A stretch of DNA of 64,000 nucleotides from Ancylobacter moscoviensis (GTDB lineage: Bacteria; Pseudomonadota; Alphaproteobacteria; Rhizobiales; Xanthobacteraceae). The notes under the pieces are model-generated. The model was not told the origin of the DNA. It did no database searches and saw nothing but the letters and a program-made list of their open reading frames with translations. Shown in pieces: positions 1-8,785 of this stretch (the stretch's first letter is position 1; each line of letters begins with the position of its first letter). Where the stretch lies: the NCBI RefSeq assembly GCF_007559435.1, contig NZ_VMBP01000002.1:372001-436000 (forward strand), given 5' to 3'. The position numbers and the translations under genes are program-made.

Positions 1-207
1 GTAGCCTTGGGCGGTGGCGGAGATCTGCGTCGCCTCGGTGATGATCAGGCCGGCAGAGGCGCGCTGGCCGTAATAGTCGACGGCGAGCGGGGAGGGGACG
101 AGGCCGGCGCTCGCGCGGTTGCGGGTCAGCGGCGCCATGACGATGCGGTTCGACAGCGTGACGTCGCCGAGGCGGTAGCTGTCGAACAGGGACGGCGTGG
201 TGGTCAT
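1..207 (-). CDS. Old Yellow Enzyme family NADH:flavin oxidoreductase (N-terminal part, cut by window edge)
   Basis: The 69 N-terminal residues are visible; the rest lies before base 1. The translation starts MTTTPSLFDSYRLGDVTL and continues with SNRIVMAPLTRNRA, the classic first strand and loop of the FMN-binding TIM barrel of Old Yellow Enzyme/NemA-type reductases, followed by YYGQRASAGLIITEATQIS. These enzymes reduce activated C=C bonds or nitro compounds with NAD(P)H and are cytoplasmic. The ATG (205-207, read on the minus strand) has an AGGA upstream. It is divergent from pncB. Substrate cannot be told from the fragment. Confidence 0.85.
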   Translation of the reverse strand, partial: MTTTPSLFDSYRLGDVTLSNRIVMAPLTRNRASAGLVPSPLAVDYYGQRASAGLIITEATQISATAQGY

Positions 208-314
208 TGGAATGTCCTGTCCATGAAAGGAGGGATGTCTTCGTTGGTCACTTAAGCATTGCCCCTGCGGTATTGAGAGATGCGGGCGTGGCGTGGCAGC
301 CCTGCAACAGCTGC

Positions 315-326
315 ATGAATATTCAT
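315..326. promoter_or_regulatory. 12-bp perfect palindrome in the divergent OYE/pncB region
   Basis: ATGAATATTCAT is its own reverse complement. It lies in the AT-rich part of the 239-bp gap between the divergent oxidoreductase and pncB genes. It may be an operator for either gene; no regulator gene is adjacent in the window, so this is only a candidate. Confidence 0.3.
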
Positions 327-446
327 TTGCTTGCATATGAAAAAGACGCGTCCCGCCGCCCTGCGCGCCGGCGGCGGCAGGCCCGGCGCTAGGAAGCGCG
401 TACCTCATTCGCTAGAAGGGGAGGCCGGGCAAACGGGGCCTTCCGC

Positions 447-1739
447 ATGATCGACATCGCGACGCGCGTCTACAATCACACTTGGAAGATCGACCCGATC
501 GTGCGCTCCGTGCTGGACACGGACTTCTACAAGCTCCTGATGGCGCAGACGATCTATCGCCGGCATTTCCATACCCGCGTGACCTTCGGCATCATCAACC
601 GCACCCAGAGCGTGCGCATCGCCGATTTCGTCGACGAGGGGGAACTGCGCGAGCAGCTCGACCATGTGCGCACGCTGTCGCTCACGCGCGGCGAGTCCAC
701 CTGGCTGCGCGGCAACATGTTCTACGGCAAGCGTCAGATGTTCTCGCCGGACTTCATCGCCTGGTTCGAGAATTTCCGTTTCCCCGCCTACCACCTCGAA
801 AAGCGCGAGGGTCAGTACGAGCTGACCTTCGAGGGGCCGTGGATCGAGACCACCATGTGGGAGATCCCGGCGCTCGCCATCATCAACGAGCTGCGCTCGC
901 GCGCGGTGCTGCGCTCCATGGGGCGCTTCGAGCTTCAGGTTCTCTATGCTCGTGCCATGACGCGGGTGTGGGAGAAGGTGGAGCGGCTCAAGGCGCTGGG
1001 CGGCGCCAGCGTCGCCGATTTCGGCACCCGCCGCCGGCATGGCTTCCTCTGGCAGGACTGGTGCGTGCAGGCGGTGATGGAAGGGCTGGGCGAGCGTTTC
1101 CTCGGCACCTCCAACTGCCTCATCGCGATGCGCCGGGAGGTGGAGGCCACCGGCACCAACGCCCATGAGCTGCCCATGGTCTACGCGGCGCTGGCCGATA
1201 CGGACGCGGAGTTGGCGGAATCTCCCTATCAGGTGCTCGCCGACTGGCAGAAGGACTATGAGGGCAATCTGCTCGTGCTTCTGCCCGACACCTTCGGCAC
1301 CACCAGCTTCCTCGATCGCGCGCCGGACTGGGTGGCCGGCTGGACCGGCATCCGCATCGACAGCAAGGACCCGATCGAAGGCGGCGAGGAGGCTATCCGC
1401 TGGTGGCGCTCGCGCGGGCAGGACCCCACGCAGAAGCTCGCCATCTTCTCCGACGCGCTGGACGTGGAGGCCATCGAGCGCATCTACCGCCACTTCCGCG
1501 GCCGCATGCGGATGGGCTTCGGCTGGGGAACGCTGCTTACCAACGATTTCCGCGGCTTCGCGTGGGAAGGCCGACTCGATCCCATCTCCATCGTCTGCAA
1601 GGTCATCTCGGCGGACGGGCGGCCGACGGTGAAACTCTCCGACAACCCCACCAAGGCGATGGGACCGCCCGAGGAAATCGCTCGTTATCGAAGAATTTTT
1701 GATACTGCCGAGCAGCCGGCGCGGCCCGTCCTCGTCTGA
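447..1739 (+). CDS. pncB: Nicotinate phosphoribosyltransferase
   Basis: A 430-residue protein that makes nicotinate mononucleotide from nicotinate and PRPP with ATP hydrolysis, the first step of NAD salvage. The N-terminus carries the family hallmark [16 protein letters not shown], followed by the TFGIINRT and GMRRRHG-like ([11 protein letters not shown]) segments. The conserved phosphorylatable histidine is in GTNAHELPM (about residue 240), and IRIDSKDP and SDALDVEAI near residues 298-340 form the phosphoribosyl-binding end. Length is normal for alphaproteobacterial PncB. It stands alone, with about 390 bases to the next gene, so it is probably monocistronic. Confidence 0.95.
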   Translation: MIDIATRVYNHTWKIDPIVRSVLDTDFYKLLMAQTIYRRHFHTRVTFGIINRTQSVRIADFVDEGELREQLDHVRTLSLTRGESTWLRGNMFYGKRQMFSPDFIAWFENFRFPAYHLEKREGQYELTFEGPWIETTMWEIPALAIINELRSRAVLRSMGRFELQVLYARAMTRVWEKVERLKALGGASVADFGTRRRHGFLWQDWCVQAVMEGLGERFLGTSNCLIAMRREVEATGTNAHELPMVYAALADTDAELAESPYQVLADWQKDYEGNLLVLLPDTFGTTSFLDRAPDWVAGWTGIRIDSKDPIEGGEEAIRWWRSRGQDPTQKLAIFSDALDVEAIERIYRHFRGRMRMGFGWGTLLTNDFRGFAWEGRLDPISIVCKVISADGRPTVKLSDNPTKAMGPPEEIARYRRIFDTAEQPARPVLV

Positions 1740-2130
1740 CGTTCGGCGGGGTTCGGGGCCAAGTCCTTGTAGGTACTCCGTTAAATCGGCACAACCTGTC
1801 GCACCCCGTGGCCAAGAGTTGCCGCAATCCTTGTTCATAAGGATTCTTCCGGCCTGTGACTTTCTTGCATCAAGTGGCTAAGTGTCGGTAGTGTGTCGCC
1901 CGTCGCATTCGAAGACGGGTTACGGAACTCGGCCGCACGTCCCTTTCGGGGGATGGCGGCCCGAACGGACTGGAAGCAACGCATGCGAAGTGTCGAGCAC
2001 CGCGCCAACGTCCCGGCCGCCAGTATCTCCGGATGCTGCCGGTGTACGTCCCGAGCCGATGCCGACGCTTTCCCGGTGACTCTCTCGCCGGTTCGTTGTT
2101 TCCGTCCCGTAGCCTAGAGTCTCCCGCGCC
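1740..2130. other. Gene-free stretch after pncB
   Basis: About 390 bases with no convincing reading frame. It contains an inverted repeat at 1826-1845 (AATCCTT, 6-base loop, AAGGATT), which could be a weak transcript end for pncB, and presumably the promoter of the SH3-domain gene. No RNA gene was recognised. Confidence 0.4.
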
Positions 2131-3441
2131 ATGTCATCGTCATCGCAAGAGCCGCGCGGAACCGGGCTCTCCTCATCGCTCGTCAGTGACTTCCGGGCGA
2201 TCCTCAACTCCCTTGAGCAGGAGAAGGCCGCGCGTGACGACGCTGCGCCGCTGCCTTCCGTGCGTCAGGCCGTCTCGGGCCCGAGGCCCATCCCGGCGGT
2301 AGTGGCGGCGACGCCGAGCCCGGCGGCTGACGCGCCGGCCGCGCCGGCCGGTTCCCCGGTGGCATCCGTCTCTTCGGCTTCCGCGCGCTCGGCTCCCGGC
2401 GCCCCGCTGCGGCCCGCCGGTGAAACGCCGGCTCCGCGTTCCTATGAGGAAGTGCGCGAGCGGCTGGCCTCCCTGGGCGACGTCAGCGACCTGCTCGCCA
2501 AGCGCGCGCCGGCGACGCCGGCGTCGAAATCCGACGGTGCGGCCTCGGCGGATGCCGGCAAGCCGCGTCGGCGGGGCTTCGGCACTTCGGCCCGTGCCAC
2601 CGGTGAGCCCGAGCCGAAACGCAAGCGCAGTGCCTCCACCGACGTTATTACCTGGCAGCGCCTGGGCGTGCTGGCCGTCTTCATGGCGGTGGTCGGCGGT
2701 GGTGCGGTGGTGTTGCAATCGCTCGCCGCCCGCGAGGAGGCGAGCGTCGCGCCGGAAGTGATCGGCAACGCCGCTATCGCCAGCGTCGCGCCATCGACCG
2801 CCATGCCCGTCGCCGTCGCCGCTGTTCCGTCTCCCGAACCGGCCCACGCGGCCGCGACGCCCGAGGCGGGTGCCGATCGGCCGGCCGATGTCGCGCCGAC
2901 CTCGGTCGCCGATGCGCTGCCCCCGGTGCTGCGCGATACCGCGCCGCCCTTCGATGCCACCGCCACGCCTCCGCTGGCCGGGGTGACCGCCTTTGCGGCG
3001 CCGGTCACGGCCTCAGGCTTCCAGGCTGCCGATCCCGCGCCCGCCGATGCGGCTCCTGCCCAGGCGGTCGCGATGCCGAAGGAGGCGCCGCTGCCGCCTC
3101 GCGCCCCGGCGCGTCCGGTGCTCGCCTCGGCCGAGCCCGAGCCGGCTGCGGCGGACACGGAAGAAGCGGCGGACGAGGCCGAATCACAGCCGGGATTCGG
3201 CGGCCAGCCGGTCGGCGGCGCCACGATTCGCACGGCGGTGACGATGCGCGGGGCCCCCCGGAACGGCGCGGCGGCGGTCGGCAACCTCACCGCCGGGCAG
3301 AAGGTGCAGCTCGTCGCCTGCCACGGCTGGTGCGAGGTCATCGCCGAGGGCAAGCGCGGCTTCATCTACAAGCGTTTCGTCGATGTCGGCACCTCGGCGC
3401 AGGCGAACAAGCCGGGCGATGCGGACGCGGCCACGCCCTAG
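2131..3441 (+). CDS. Membrane-anchored SH3-domain protein with long Ala/Pro-rich linkers
   Basis: A 436-residue hypothetical protein. A disordered, Ala/Pro-rich cytoplasmic N-terminus (1-174) includes a short helical start (SLVSDFRAILNSLEQEKA). One membrane segment follows at about 175-200 (LGVLAVFMAVVGGGAVVLQSLAA), then a second Ala/Pro-rich linker and a bacterial SH3 (SH3b) domain at about 365-422 with the typical ATIRTAVTMRGAPRNG...VAC.GWCEV.....GFIYKRF pattern. The topology places the SH3b domain in the periplasm, where such domains usually bind peptidoglycan or proteins. No function is known. It lies just upstream of cell-envelope genes. Confidence 0.75.
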   Translation: MSSSSQEPRGTGLSSSLVSDFRAILNSLEQEKAARDDAAPLPSVRQAVSGPRPIPAVVAATPSPAADAPAAPAGSPVASVSSASARSAPGAPLRPAGETPAPRSYEEVRERLASLGDVSDLLAKRAPATPASKSDGAASADAGKPRRRGFGTSARATGEPEPKRKRSASTDVITWQRLGVLAVFMAVVGGGAVVLQSLAAREEASVAPEVIGNAAIASVAPSTAMPVAVAAVPSPEPAHAAATPEAGADRPADVAPTSVADALPPVLRDTAPPFDATATPPLAGVTAFAAPVTASGFQAADPAPADAAPAQAVAMPKEAPLPPRAPARPVLASAEPEPAAADTEEAADEAESQPGFGGQPVGGATIRTAVTMRGAPRNGAAAVGNLTAGQKVQLVACHGWCEVIAEGKRGFIYKRFVDVGTSAQANKPGDADAATP

Positions 3442-3566
3442 GGGGCGGTAATACGTTGAAGCAATTGTTGAAGCTCTTGCAGCGGCTTTGCGATTCCCCT
3501 CGTCTCGCCACGCTTTGGGGCGCGTGTTAGACCCGCGCCAACGATTTGGACTGAAGGAACATACGA

Positions 3567-4559
3567 ATGGTTCTGGGCCCGAGCGGGGCGGACACGCCCG
3601 TTCGCGTCGGCGTCGTCGGCGTCGGCATCATGGGTTACAACCATGCCCGCGTGCTCACCGATCTTCCCGGCGCCGAGCTGGTCGGCATCGCCGATCCCTC
3701 CCAGAGCCAGCGCGAGAAGGTCGCCGCGCTGCTCGGCTGCGCTGCCTTCGCCAGCCTCGACGAACTGGTCGAGCGCGGCGTGGACGCCGTGGTGATCGCG
3801 GCGCCGACCCATCTGCACCATGACATCTCCCTCGCGGCGATTGCCGCCGGCAAGCACGTGCTGGTGGAAAAGCCGATCGCGCCGAGCGTTGCCGAGGCCG
3901 AGGCCATCGTCGCCGCCGCCAAGGCCAAGGGCGTGGCGCTGATGGTCGGCCATGTCGAACGCTTCAATCCGGCGGTTGAATCGGTGAAGGCCGCGATCCG
4001 CGGCGAGGAGATCCTCTCCATCGGCATCACCCGCGTCGGGCCGTTCCCCCCGCGCATGTCGAATGTCGGCGTGGTGATCGACCTCGCCGTGCACGACATC
4101 GACCTGATCTGCCATTTCACCGGCTCGCACATCACCGAGGTGCAGCCGCAGGTGAAAGCGGCGGTGGCCGAGCGTGAGGACATCGCGCTGCTGCAGTTCC
4201 GCACCGCCAACGGCGTTCTCGCGCATATCAACACAAACTGGCTCACCCCGTTCAAGGCGCGCACCGTGCACGTCGCGACGGGCAAGAAGTACGTCATTGG
4301 CGATCTGCTGACCCGGCAGGTCACCGAGTATTTCGACTACAAGCCGGATGGCAGCTACTCGATGCGCCATCTGCCGGTCGCCTACGCGGAGCCGCTGCGT
4401 CTCGAACTGACGCGCTTCCTCGAAGCCGTGCGGGGCGCCGTGCCCGCCGTCACCGGCGAGGACGGCGTGGCGGCCATCGCCACTGCGATGCGCTGCCTGG
4501 AAAGCCTTGAAACATCGTCCGCCGTGGCGGCGCCGCCGCGCGCCCGCGCCGCTGGCTGA
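3567..4559 (+). CDS. gnnA: Gfo/Idh/MocA oxidoreductase, probable UDP-GlcNAc 3-dehydrogenase (GnnA-like)
   Basis: A 330-residue NAD(P)-dependent sugar oxidoreductase. The Rossmann motif is VGVVGVGIMGYNHARVL (about 11-27) and the conserved EKP lysine of the family is K102 in VEKPIAP. The segment GHVERFNPAV follows, typical of the nucleotide-sugar 3-oxidase branch. Ten bases separate it from a DegT-family aminotransferase, the same gene order as gnnA-gnnB in organisms that make UDP-2,3-diamino-2,3-dideoxyglucose for amide-linked lipid A. The start follows an AAGGAA. Alternatives are a WlbA-type or other 3-oxidase for polysaccharide sugars; the family is certain, the substrate is inferred. Confidence 0.7.
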   Translation: MVLGPSGADTPVRVGVVGVGIMGYNHARVLTDLPGAELVGIADPSQSQREKVAALLGCAAFASLDELVERGVDAVVIAAPTHLHHDISLAAIAAGKHVLVEKPIAPSVAEAEAIVAAAKAKGVALMVGHVERFNPAVESVKAAIRGEEILSIGITRVGPFPPRMSNVGVVIDLAVHDIDLICHFTGSHITEVQPQVKAAVAEREDIALLQFRTANGVLAHINTNWLTPFKARTVHVATGKKYVIGDLLTRQVTEYFDYKPDGSYSMRHLPVAYAEPLRLELTRFLEAVRGAVPAVTGEDGVAAIATAMRCLESLETSSAVAAPPRARAAG

Positions 4560-4569
4560 GAGGAACACG

Positions 4570-5724
4570 ATGAACTCGCATGTGAAGACCGACCTGGCGC
4601 CGATCCCCTTCATCGACGTCGCGGCGCAGCGTGCCCGGCTCGGTACGCGCATCGACGAGGCGGTGAAGCGGGTGCTCGATCACTGCCGCTTCGTCAACGG
4701 CCCCGAGGTCGCCGAGCTGGAGCAGAAGCTGGCGGCCTTTGCTGGTGCGAAGCATGCGGTGGCCTGCGCCAGCGGCACCGACGCGCTCGCCATGATCCTC
4801 ATGGCCTGGGGCGTGAAGCCGGGCGATGCGGTGTTCTGTCCGGCCTTCACCTTCTGCGCCACCGCCGAGGTGGTGCCGTGGGTCGGTGCGACGCCGGTTT
4901 TCGTCGACGTGCTCGAGGACACCTTCAACATCGATCCGGCGAGCCTTGAAGCCGCGATCAAGGTAGCGAAGGCGAAGGGGCTGACGCCGAAGGTCGTTAT
5001 TCCGGTCGATCTCTTCGGCCAGCCGGCCGATATGGACGCCATTGGCGCGATCGCGACGGCGAACGGCCTCAAGGTGCTGTGCGACACCGCCCAGGGCTTC
5101 GGCGCGACCTGGAACGGCAGGCGTACCGGCTCCTTCGGCGACGCGACCGCCACGAGCTTTTTCCCGGCGAAGCCCCTCGGCTGCTTCGGCGATGGCGGTG
5201 CGGTGTTCACGGATGACGATGACCTCGTACCGGTGCTCAAGAGTGTGCGCGAGCATGGCCAGGGCGTCGACAAATACGAGAACGTGCGCATCGGCATGAC
5301 CGGTCGGCTCGATACCATTCAGGCAGCTATCCTTCTGGAAAAGCTGACGATTTTCGAAGATGAGGTTGCCGCCCGCCAGCGCGTGGCCGAGCGCTACAAT
5401 GCCGCGCTGAAGGACGTCTGCGTCGTGCCGACGCTCGATCCGCGCGCGACCTCGGTCTGGGCGCAGTACACGATCCGCCTGCCGCACGGCGTGCGCGATG
5501 GCCTCGCCGCCGCCCTCCAGAAGGAAGGCGTGCCGACCGCCGTCTATTACCGCATCCCGATGCACCGCCAGCCCGCCTACGCCGAATATCCGAGTGCCGG
5601 CAATGGGTTGCCCGTCTGCGAGCGTATAGCGGGCGAAGTCATCAGCCTGCCCATGCATGCCTATCTCGACGAGGCGAGCCAGGACCGTGTCATCGCGGCG
5701 GTGCGGCGGGCGCTCGGGGCCTGA
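4570..5724 (+). CDS. gnnB: DegT/DnrJ/EryC1 sugar aminotransferase (GnnB-like)
   Basis: A 384-residue PLP-dependent aminotransferase acting on a keto-sugar nucleotide. Start at 4570 (MNSHVKTDLAPIPFIDVAAQ) chosen because AGAGGAA sits 7 bases upstream; a longer frame would run into the upstream gene. The PLP lysine is K201 in FFPAKPLGCFGDGGA, with the CASGTDAL phosphate loop near residue 72 and GMTGRLDTIQAA near 265. Together with the upstream oxidoreductase it would oxidise and then transaminate C3 of UDP-GlcNAc. In Hyphomicrobiales such as Brucella and Bradyrhizobium lipid A has a diaminoglucose backbone, which fits. A role in O-antigen or exopolysaccharide sugar synthesis is possible. Confidence 0.72.
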   Translation: MNSHVKTDLAPIPFIDVAAQRARLGTRIDEAVKRVLDHCRFVNGPEVAELEQKLAAFAGAKHAVACASGTDALAMILMAWGVKPGDAVFCPAFTFCATAEVVPWVGATPVFVDVLEDTFNIDPASLEAAIKVAKAKGLTPKVVIPVDLFGQPADMDAIGAIATANGLKVLCDTAQGFGATWNGRRTGSFGDATATSFFPAKPLGCFGDGGAVFTDDDDLVPVLKSVREHGQGVDKYENVRIGMTGRLDTIQAAILLEKLTIFEDEVAARQRVAERYNAALKDVCVVPTLDPRATSVWAQYTIRLPHGVRDGLAAALQKEGVPTAVYYRIPMHRQPAYAEYPSAGNGLPVCERIAGEVISLPMHAYLDEASQDRVIAAVRRALGA

Positions 5725-5826
5725 CGGCCGCGACCGTCGCACCGGACTGGCGGGGCAGGGGCGGGGAGGCTAGCCTTCCTGCCCGAGCCTGATTCCGCTC
5801 ACCGTGTCCGCGGCCTTGGCGATCTC

Positions 5827-7362
5827 ATGATACGCAGCATCTTCACCGTCGGCGGCTGGACGCTGCTCTCGCGCCTGACGGGCTTCGTGCGCGACATGGT
5901 GATGGCGGCGGTGCTCGGCGCCGGACCGCTGGCGGATGCCTTCTACATCGCCTTCCGGCTGCCCAATCATTTCCGGTCCATCTTCGCGGAAGGCGCGTTC
6001 AACACCGCCTTCATTCCCGCCTATGCGCGGGTGAAGACGGTGGAGGGCGACGCGCGCGCCAAGCGCTTCGCCGACGGCATCCTCACCGCCGTCGTGCTGG
6101 TGCAGCTCGCCATACTGGCACTCGCGCTCATGGCGACGGACTGGGTGGTGGCTACGCTGGCGCCGGGGCTTTCCGACGATCCCGAGCGCTTCGGGCTGAC
6201 CGTCGATTTCACTCGCATCACCTTCCCCTATCTCGGCCTCATCGCCGTGGTGACGCTGGTCGGCGGCGTGCTGAACGCCAATGACCGCTTCTGGGCCGCC
6301 GCCGCCGCCTCGATCCTGCTCAACGTGGCGATGGTGGGCACGCTCAGCGTCGCCGGCCTGTTTCCCACCGCCGGGCACGCGGCGGCGTGGGGCGTGCTGA
6401 TCTCCGGCTTCCTGCAGCTCGGCCTGCTGGTCTTCGATGCGGAGCGCCACGGACTCGGCCTGCGCTTCGGACGACCGAAGCTCGATCCGGAGATGCGGGC
6501 CTTCCTCATTGCCCTCGGCCCGGCGATCATCGGTTCGGCGGGCGTGCAACTCGCTATCTTCGCCGACACCATCATCGCTTCCTTCCTGCCGCAGGGAGCG
6601 GTGGCAGCGCTGTTCTACGCCGATCGAATCAACCAGTTGCCGATCGGGGTGGTGGGGATCGCCGCCGGCATCGTGTTGCTGCCGGAAATGTCGCGACGCA
6701 TCGCCGCGGAGGATTTCGACGGCGCGCGTCATGCGCAGTCGCGGGCGATCGAGCTGACCCTCCTGCTGGTGCTGCCCTTCCTCGCTGCGGCGCTGGTGAT
6801 TCCCGAGATCATCATGCGCGGGCTGTTCCTGCGCGGCGCCTTCACCGGCGAGGCGGCGGCGGCGGCGGGAGCGACGCTCGCCGCTTACGGCATCGGGCTG
6901 GCTCCCTTCGTGGTGACGCGGGCCTTCATGTCGCCCTTCTATGCTCGCGGCGACACCCGCACGCCGGTGATGGCGACGCTGGGTGCGGCGGTCATCAACA
7001 TCCTGCTCAAGATCCTGCTGATGGACCAGTTCGCGCAGGTCGGCCTTGCCTTCGCGACCTCGGTCGGCGGCTGGATCACGGTGATCGTGCTGGCCGTGCT
7101 GGCGCGGTGGCGCGGCTATGAATGCGGGGACGCGCAGCTCCTGCGCAGCCTGCCCAAGCTGGCGCTCATCTGCGCCGCGCTCGCGGCCGTGCTGTGGATG
7201 AGCGCCGTCTTCGGCACCCCGCTCGTCGCGAGCTTCGCACATGGCCGCGACGAGGCGCTGCTGGCCTTGTGCGTGGTGGCGGGCGGGGCGGTTTATGCCG
7301 GCCTCGTCCTCGTTCTGCTGGGGCCGCGCTATCTGCGCAGCCTGCTGCGCGGACGGCCCTGA
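5827..7362 (+). CDS. murJ: Lipid II flippase MurJ (MviN)
   Basis: A 511-residue integral membrane protein with about 14 hydrophobic segments that moves the peptidoglycan precursor lipid II across the inner membrane. The N-terminus SIFTVGGWTLLSRLTGFVRDMVMAAVLGAG and the following DAFYIAFRLPNHFRSIFAEGAFNTAFIPAY are diagnostic of MurJ, and the charged residues of the central cavity in these stretches are present. It is 102 bases downstream of the gnnAB-like pair, on the same strand, so all three may be envelope genes read together. Weak ribosome binding site before the ATG at 5827. Confidence 0.95.
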   Translation: MIRSIFTVGGWTLLSRLTGFVRDMVMAAVLGAGPLADAFYIAFRLPNHFRSIFAEGAFNTAFIPAYARVKTVEGDARAKRFADGILTAVVLVQLAILALALMATDWVVATLAPGLSDDPERFGLTVDFTRITFPYLGLIAVVTLVGGVLNANDRFWAAAAASILLNVAMVGTLSVAGLFPTAGHAAAWGVLISGFLQLGLLVFDAERHGLGLRFGRPKLDPEMRAFLIALGPAIIGSAGVQLAIFADTIIASFLPQGAVAALFYADRINQLPIGVVGIAAGIVLLPEMSRRIAAEDFDGARHAQSRAIELTLLLVLPFLAAALVIPEIIMRGLFLRGAFTGEAAAAAGATLAAYGIGLAPFVVTRAFMSPFYARGDTRTPVMATLGAAVINILLKILLMDQFAQVGLAFATSVGGWITVIVLAVLARWRGYECGDAQLLRSLPKLALICAALAAVLWMSAVFGTPLVASFAHGRDEALLALCVVAGGAVYAGLVLVLLGPRYLRSLLRGRP

Positions 7363-7515
7363 AAGGCAACGTTCCGAAATTTTTTATCGCTTACGCAGTG
7401 CAACAAAATTGTGCTAGTGGCCTTGGGCGCCAGCGATCCCGAGGCGGGCCGGGCCGTGTCGCATGACTTTGGGCGGAAGACCTGAAGCCGTTGAGGCCTA
7501 CTCGGAGACGGATGC

Positions 7516-8769
7516 ATGAATAACGCGTTCCCGCGTCTTTCCATTGCCGCGTTCACGCTCGCTGCACTTACCCTGGCTGGCTGCTCCGACCAGAATCAGG
7601 GCCAGCAGGCGGCTCCGCCGCCGCCGAGCGTCACGGTCGCCAAGCCGACCACGCGCATGATCACCGACCATGACGAATATGTCGGCCGCTTTGCCGCGGT
7701 CGATCTGGTCAACGTCTATGCCCGCGTTTCCGGCTATCTGGAGAAGGTGGCCTTCACCGACGGCCAGCTGGTGAAGCAGGGCGACCTGCTGTTCACGGTC
7801 GACAAGCGCCCCTTCCAGGTGGCGGTCGACCAGGCGAAGGCGAATCTTGAGCGCGCTCAGGCGGAGCTCGATTTTGCCCAGTCGGATCTGCAGCGCGCCC
7901 AGACCCTGATCGAGGACAAGACCTCGACGGCCATTTCCAAGCAGACCTTCGACCAGCGCTTGCAGGTCGAACGCACAGCGCGGGCGAGCGTCGCCGCCGC
8001 CGAGGCGGCGCTGCATTCGGCCCAGCTCGATCTCGAATTCACCGATCTGCGTTCCCCGGTGACCGGGCGCATCGGCGACCGCAAGGTGTCGGTGGGCAAC
8101 CTCGTCACCGGCGGCGCGGGCGGTGCCAACACCAACACGCTGCTCGCCACCATCGTCTCGCTGGACCCGATCTATTTCGAGTTCACCTATGACGAGGCGT
8201 CCTATCTACGCTATGTGCGTCTGGCCAAGGCGATGGGCGACAAGGACGAGTCCATTCCGGTCCGTCTCGAGCTCATCGACGAGAAGGGCTTCCCGCACGA
8301 AGGCTCCCTGGACTTCGTGGACAACCGCATCAGCGAGGAGACCGGCACGATCCGCGGTCGTGCCTCGTTCGCCAATCCCGACGGCGTGTTCACGCCCGGC
8401 ATGTTCGGCCGCATCGAGGTGCCGTCCTCGGCTCCCTACGAGACGCTGCTGGTTCCCGACGTCGCCATAGGCACGGAACAGACCCGCAAGTTCGTCTATG
8501 TGATGGAGCCCGGCGACCAGCCGCAGGCGCCGAAGATGAAATACGTCACGCTGGGGCGCGTCTATGACGGCCAGCGTGTCATCGCCAGCGGCCTCGGCAA
8601 GGACGATCTCGTGGTGATCAACGGGCTGATGCGCATCCGCCCTGGCTCGCAGGTGGTGGCGAAGCTCGAACAGGCTCCGCCGGCCGGCGCGGCCACGGCG
8701 CCCGCCGCAGGGGCGGCCGAGAAGGCCCCGGACGAGAAGACCGCACCCGCCAAGACCCCGGCCAACTGA
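7516..8769 (+). CDS. RND efflux pump periplasmic adaptor lipoprotein (AcrA/MexE-like)
   Basis: A 417-residue membrane-fusion protein. A lipoprotein signal ends at C23 (LTLAGC). The adaptor fold follows: barrel-sandwich halves around residues 60-95 and 170-200 (VSGYLEKVAFTDGQLVKQGD; LRSPVTGRIGDRKVSVGNLV) flank an alpha-hairpin (about 100-165). An Ala/Pro-rich tail ends the protein. It links the inner-membrane pump encoded 16 bases downstream to a TolC-type outer-membrane channel. No channel gene and no TetR/AcrR-type regulator is adjacent. The ATG at 7516 is preceded by GGAGACGG; an ATG 4 bases earlier is out of frame. Confidence 0.92.
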   Translation: MNNAFPRLSIAAFTLAALTLAGCSDQNQGQQAAPPPPSVTVAKPTTRMITDHDEYVGRFAAVDLVNVYARVSGYLEKVAFTDGQLVKQGDLLFTVDKRPFQVAVDQAKANLERAQAELDFAQSDLQRAQTLIEDKTSTAISKQTFDQRLQVERTARASVAAAEAALHSAQLDLEFTDLRSPVTGRIGDRKVSVGNLVTGGAGGANTNTLLATIVSLDPIYFEFTYDEASYLRYVRLAKAMGDKDESIPVRLELIDEKGFPHEGSLDFVDNRISEETGTIRGRASFANPDGVFTPGMFGRIEVPSSAPYETLLVPDVAIGTEQTRKFVYVMEPGDQPQAPKMKYVTLGRVYDGQRVIASGLGKDDLVVINGLMRIRPGSQVVAKLEQAPPAGAATAPAAGAAEKAPDEKTAPAKTPAN

Positions 8770-8785
8770 GCAGGGAGCCGGCATC

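Noticed and set aside
1740-2130. tRNA or small RNA gene in the gap after pncB
   Set aside because: No cloverleaf arms or T-loop consensus found; only a short inverted repeat.
7363-7515. AcrR/TetR-type operator before the RND operon (TGCAACAAAATTGTGC region)
   Set aside because: The arms match poorly and no TetR gene is adjacent.
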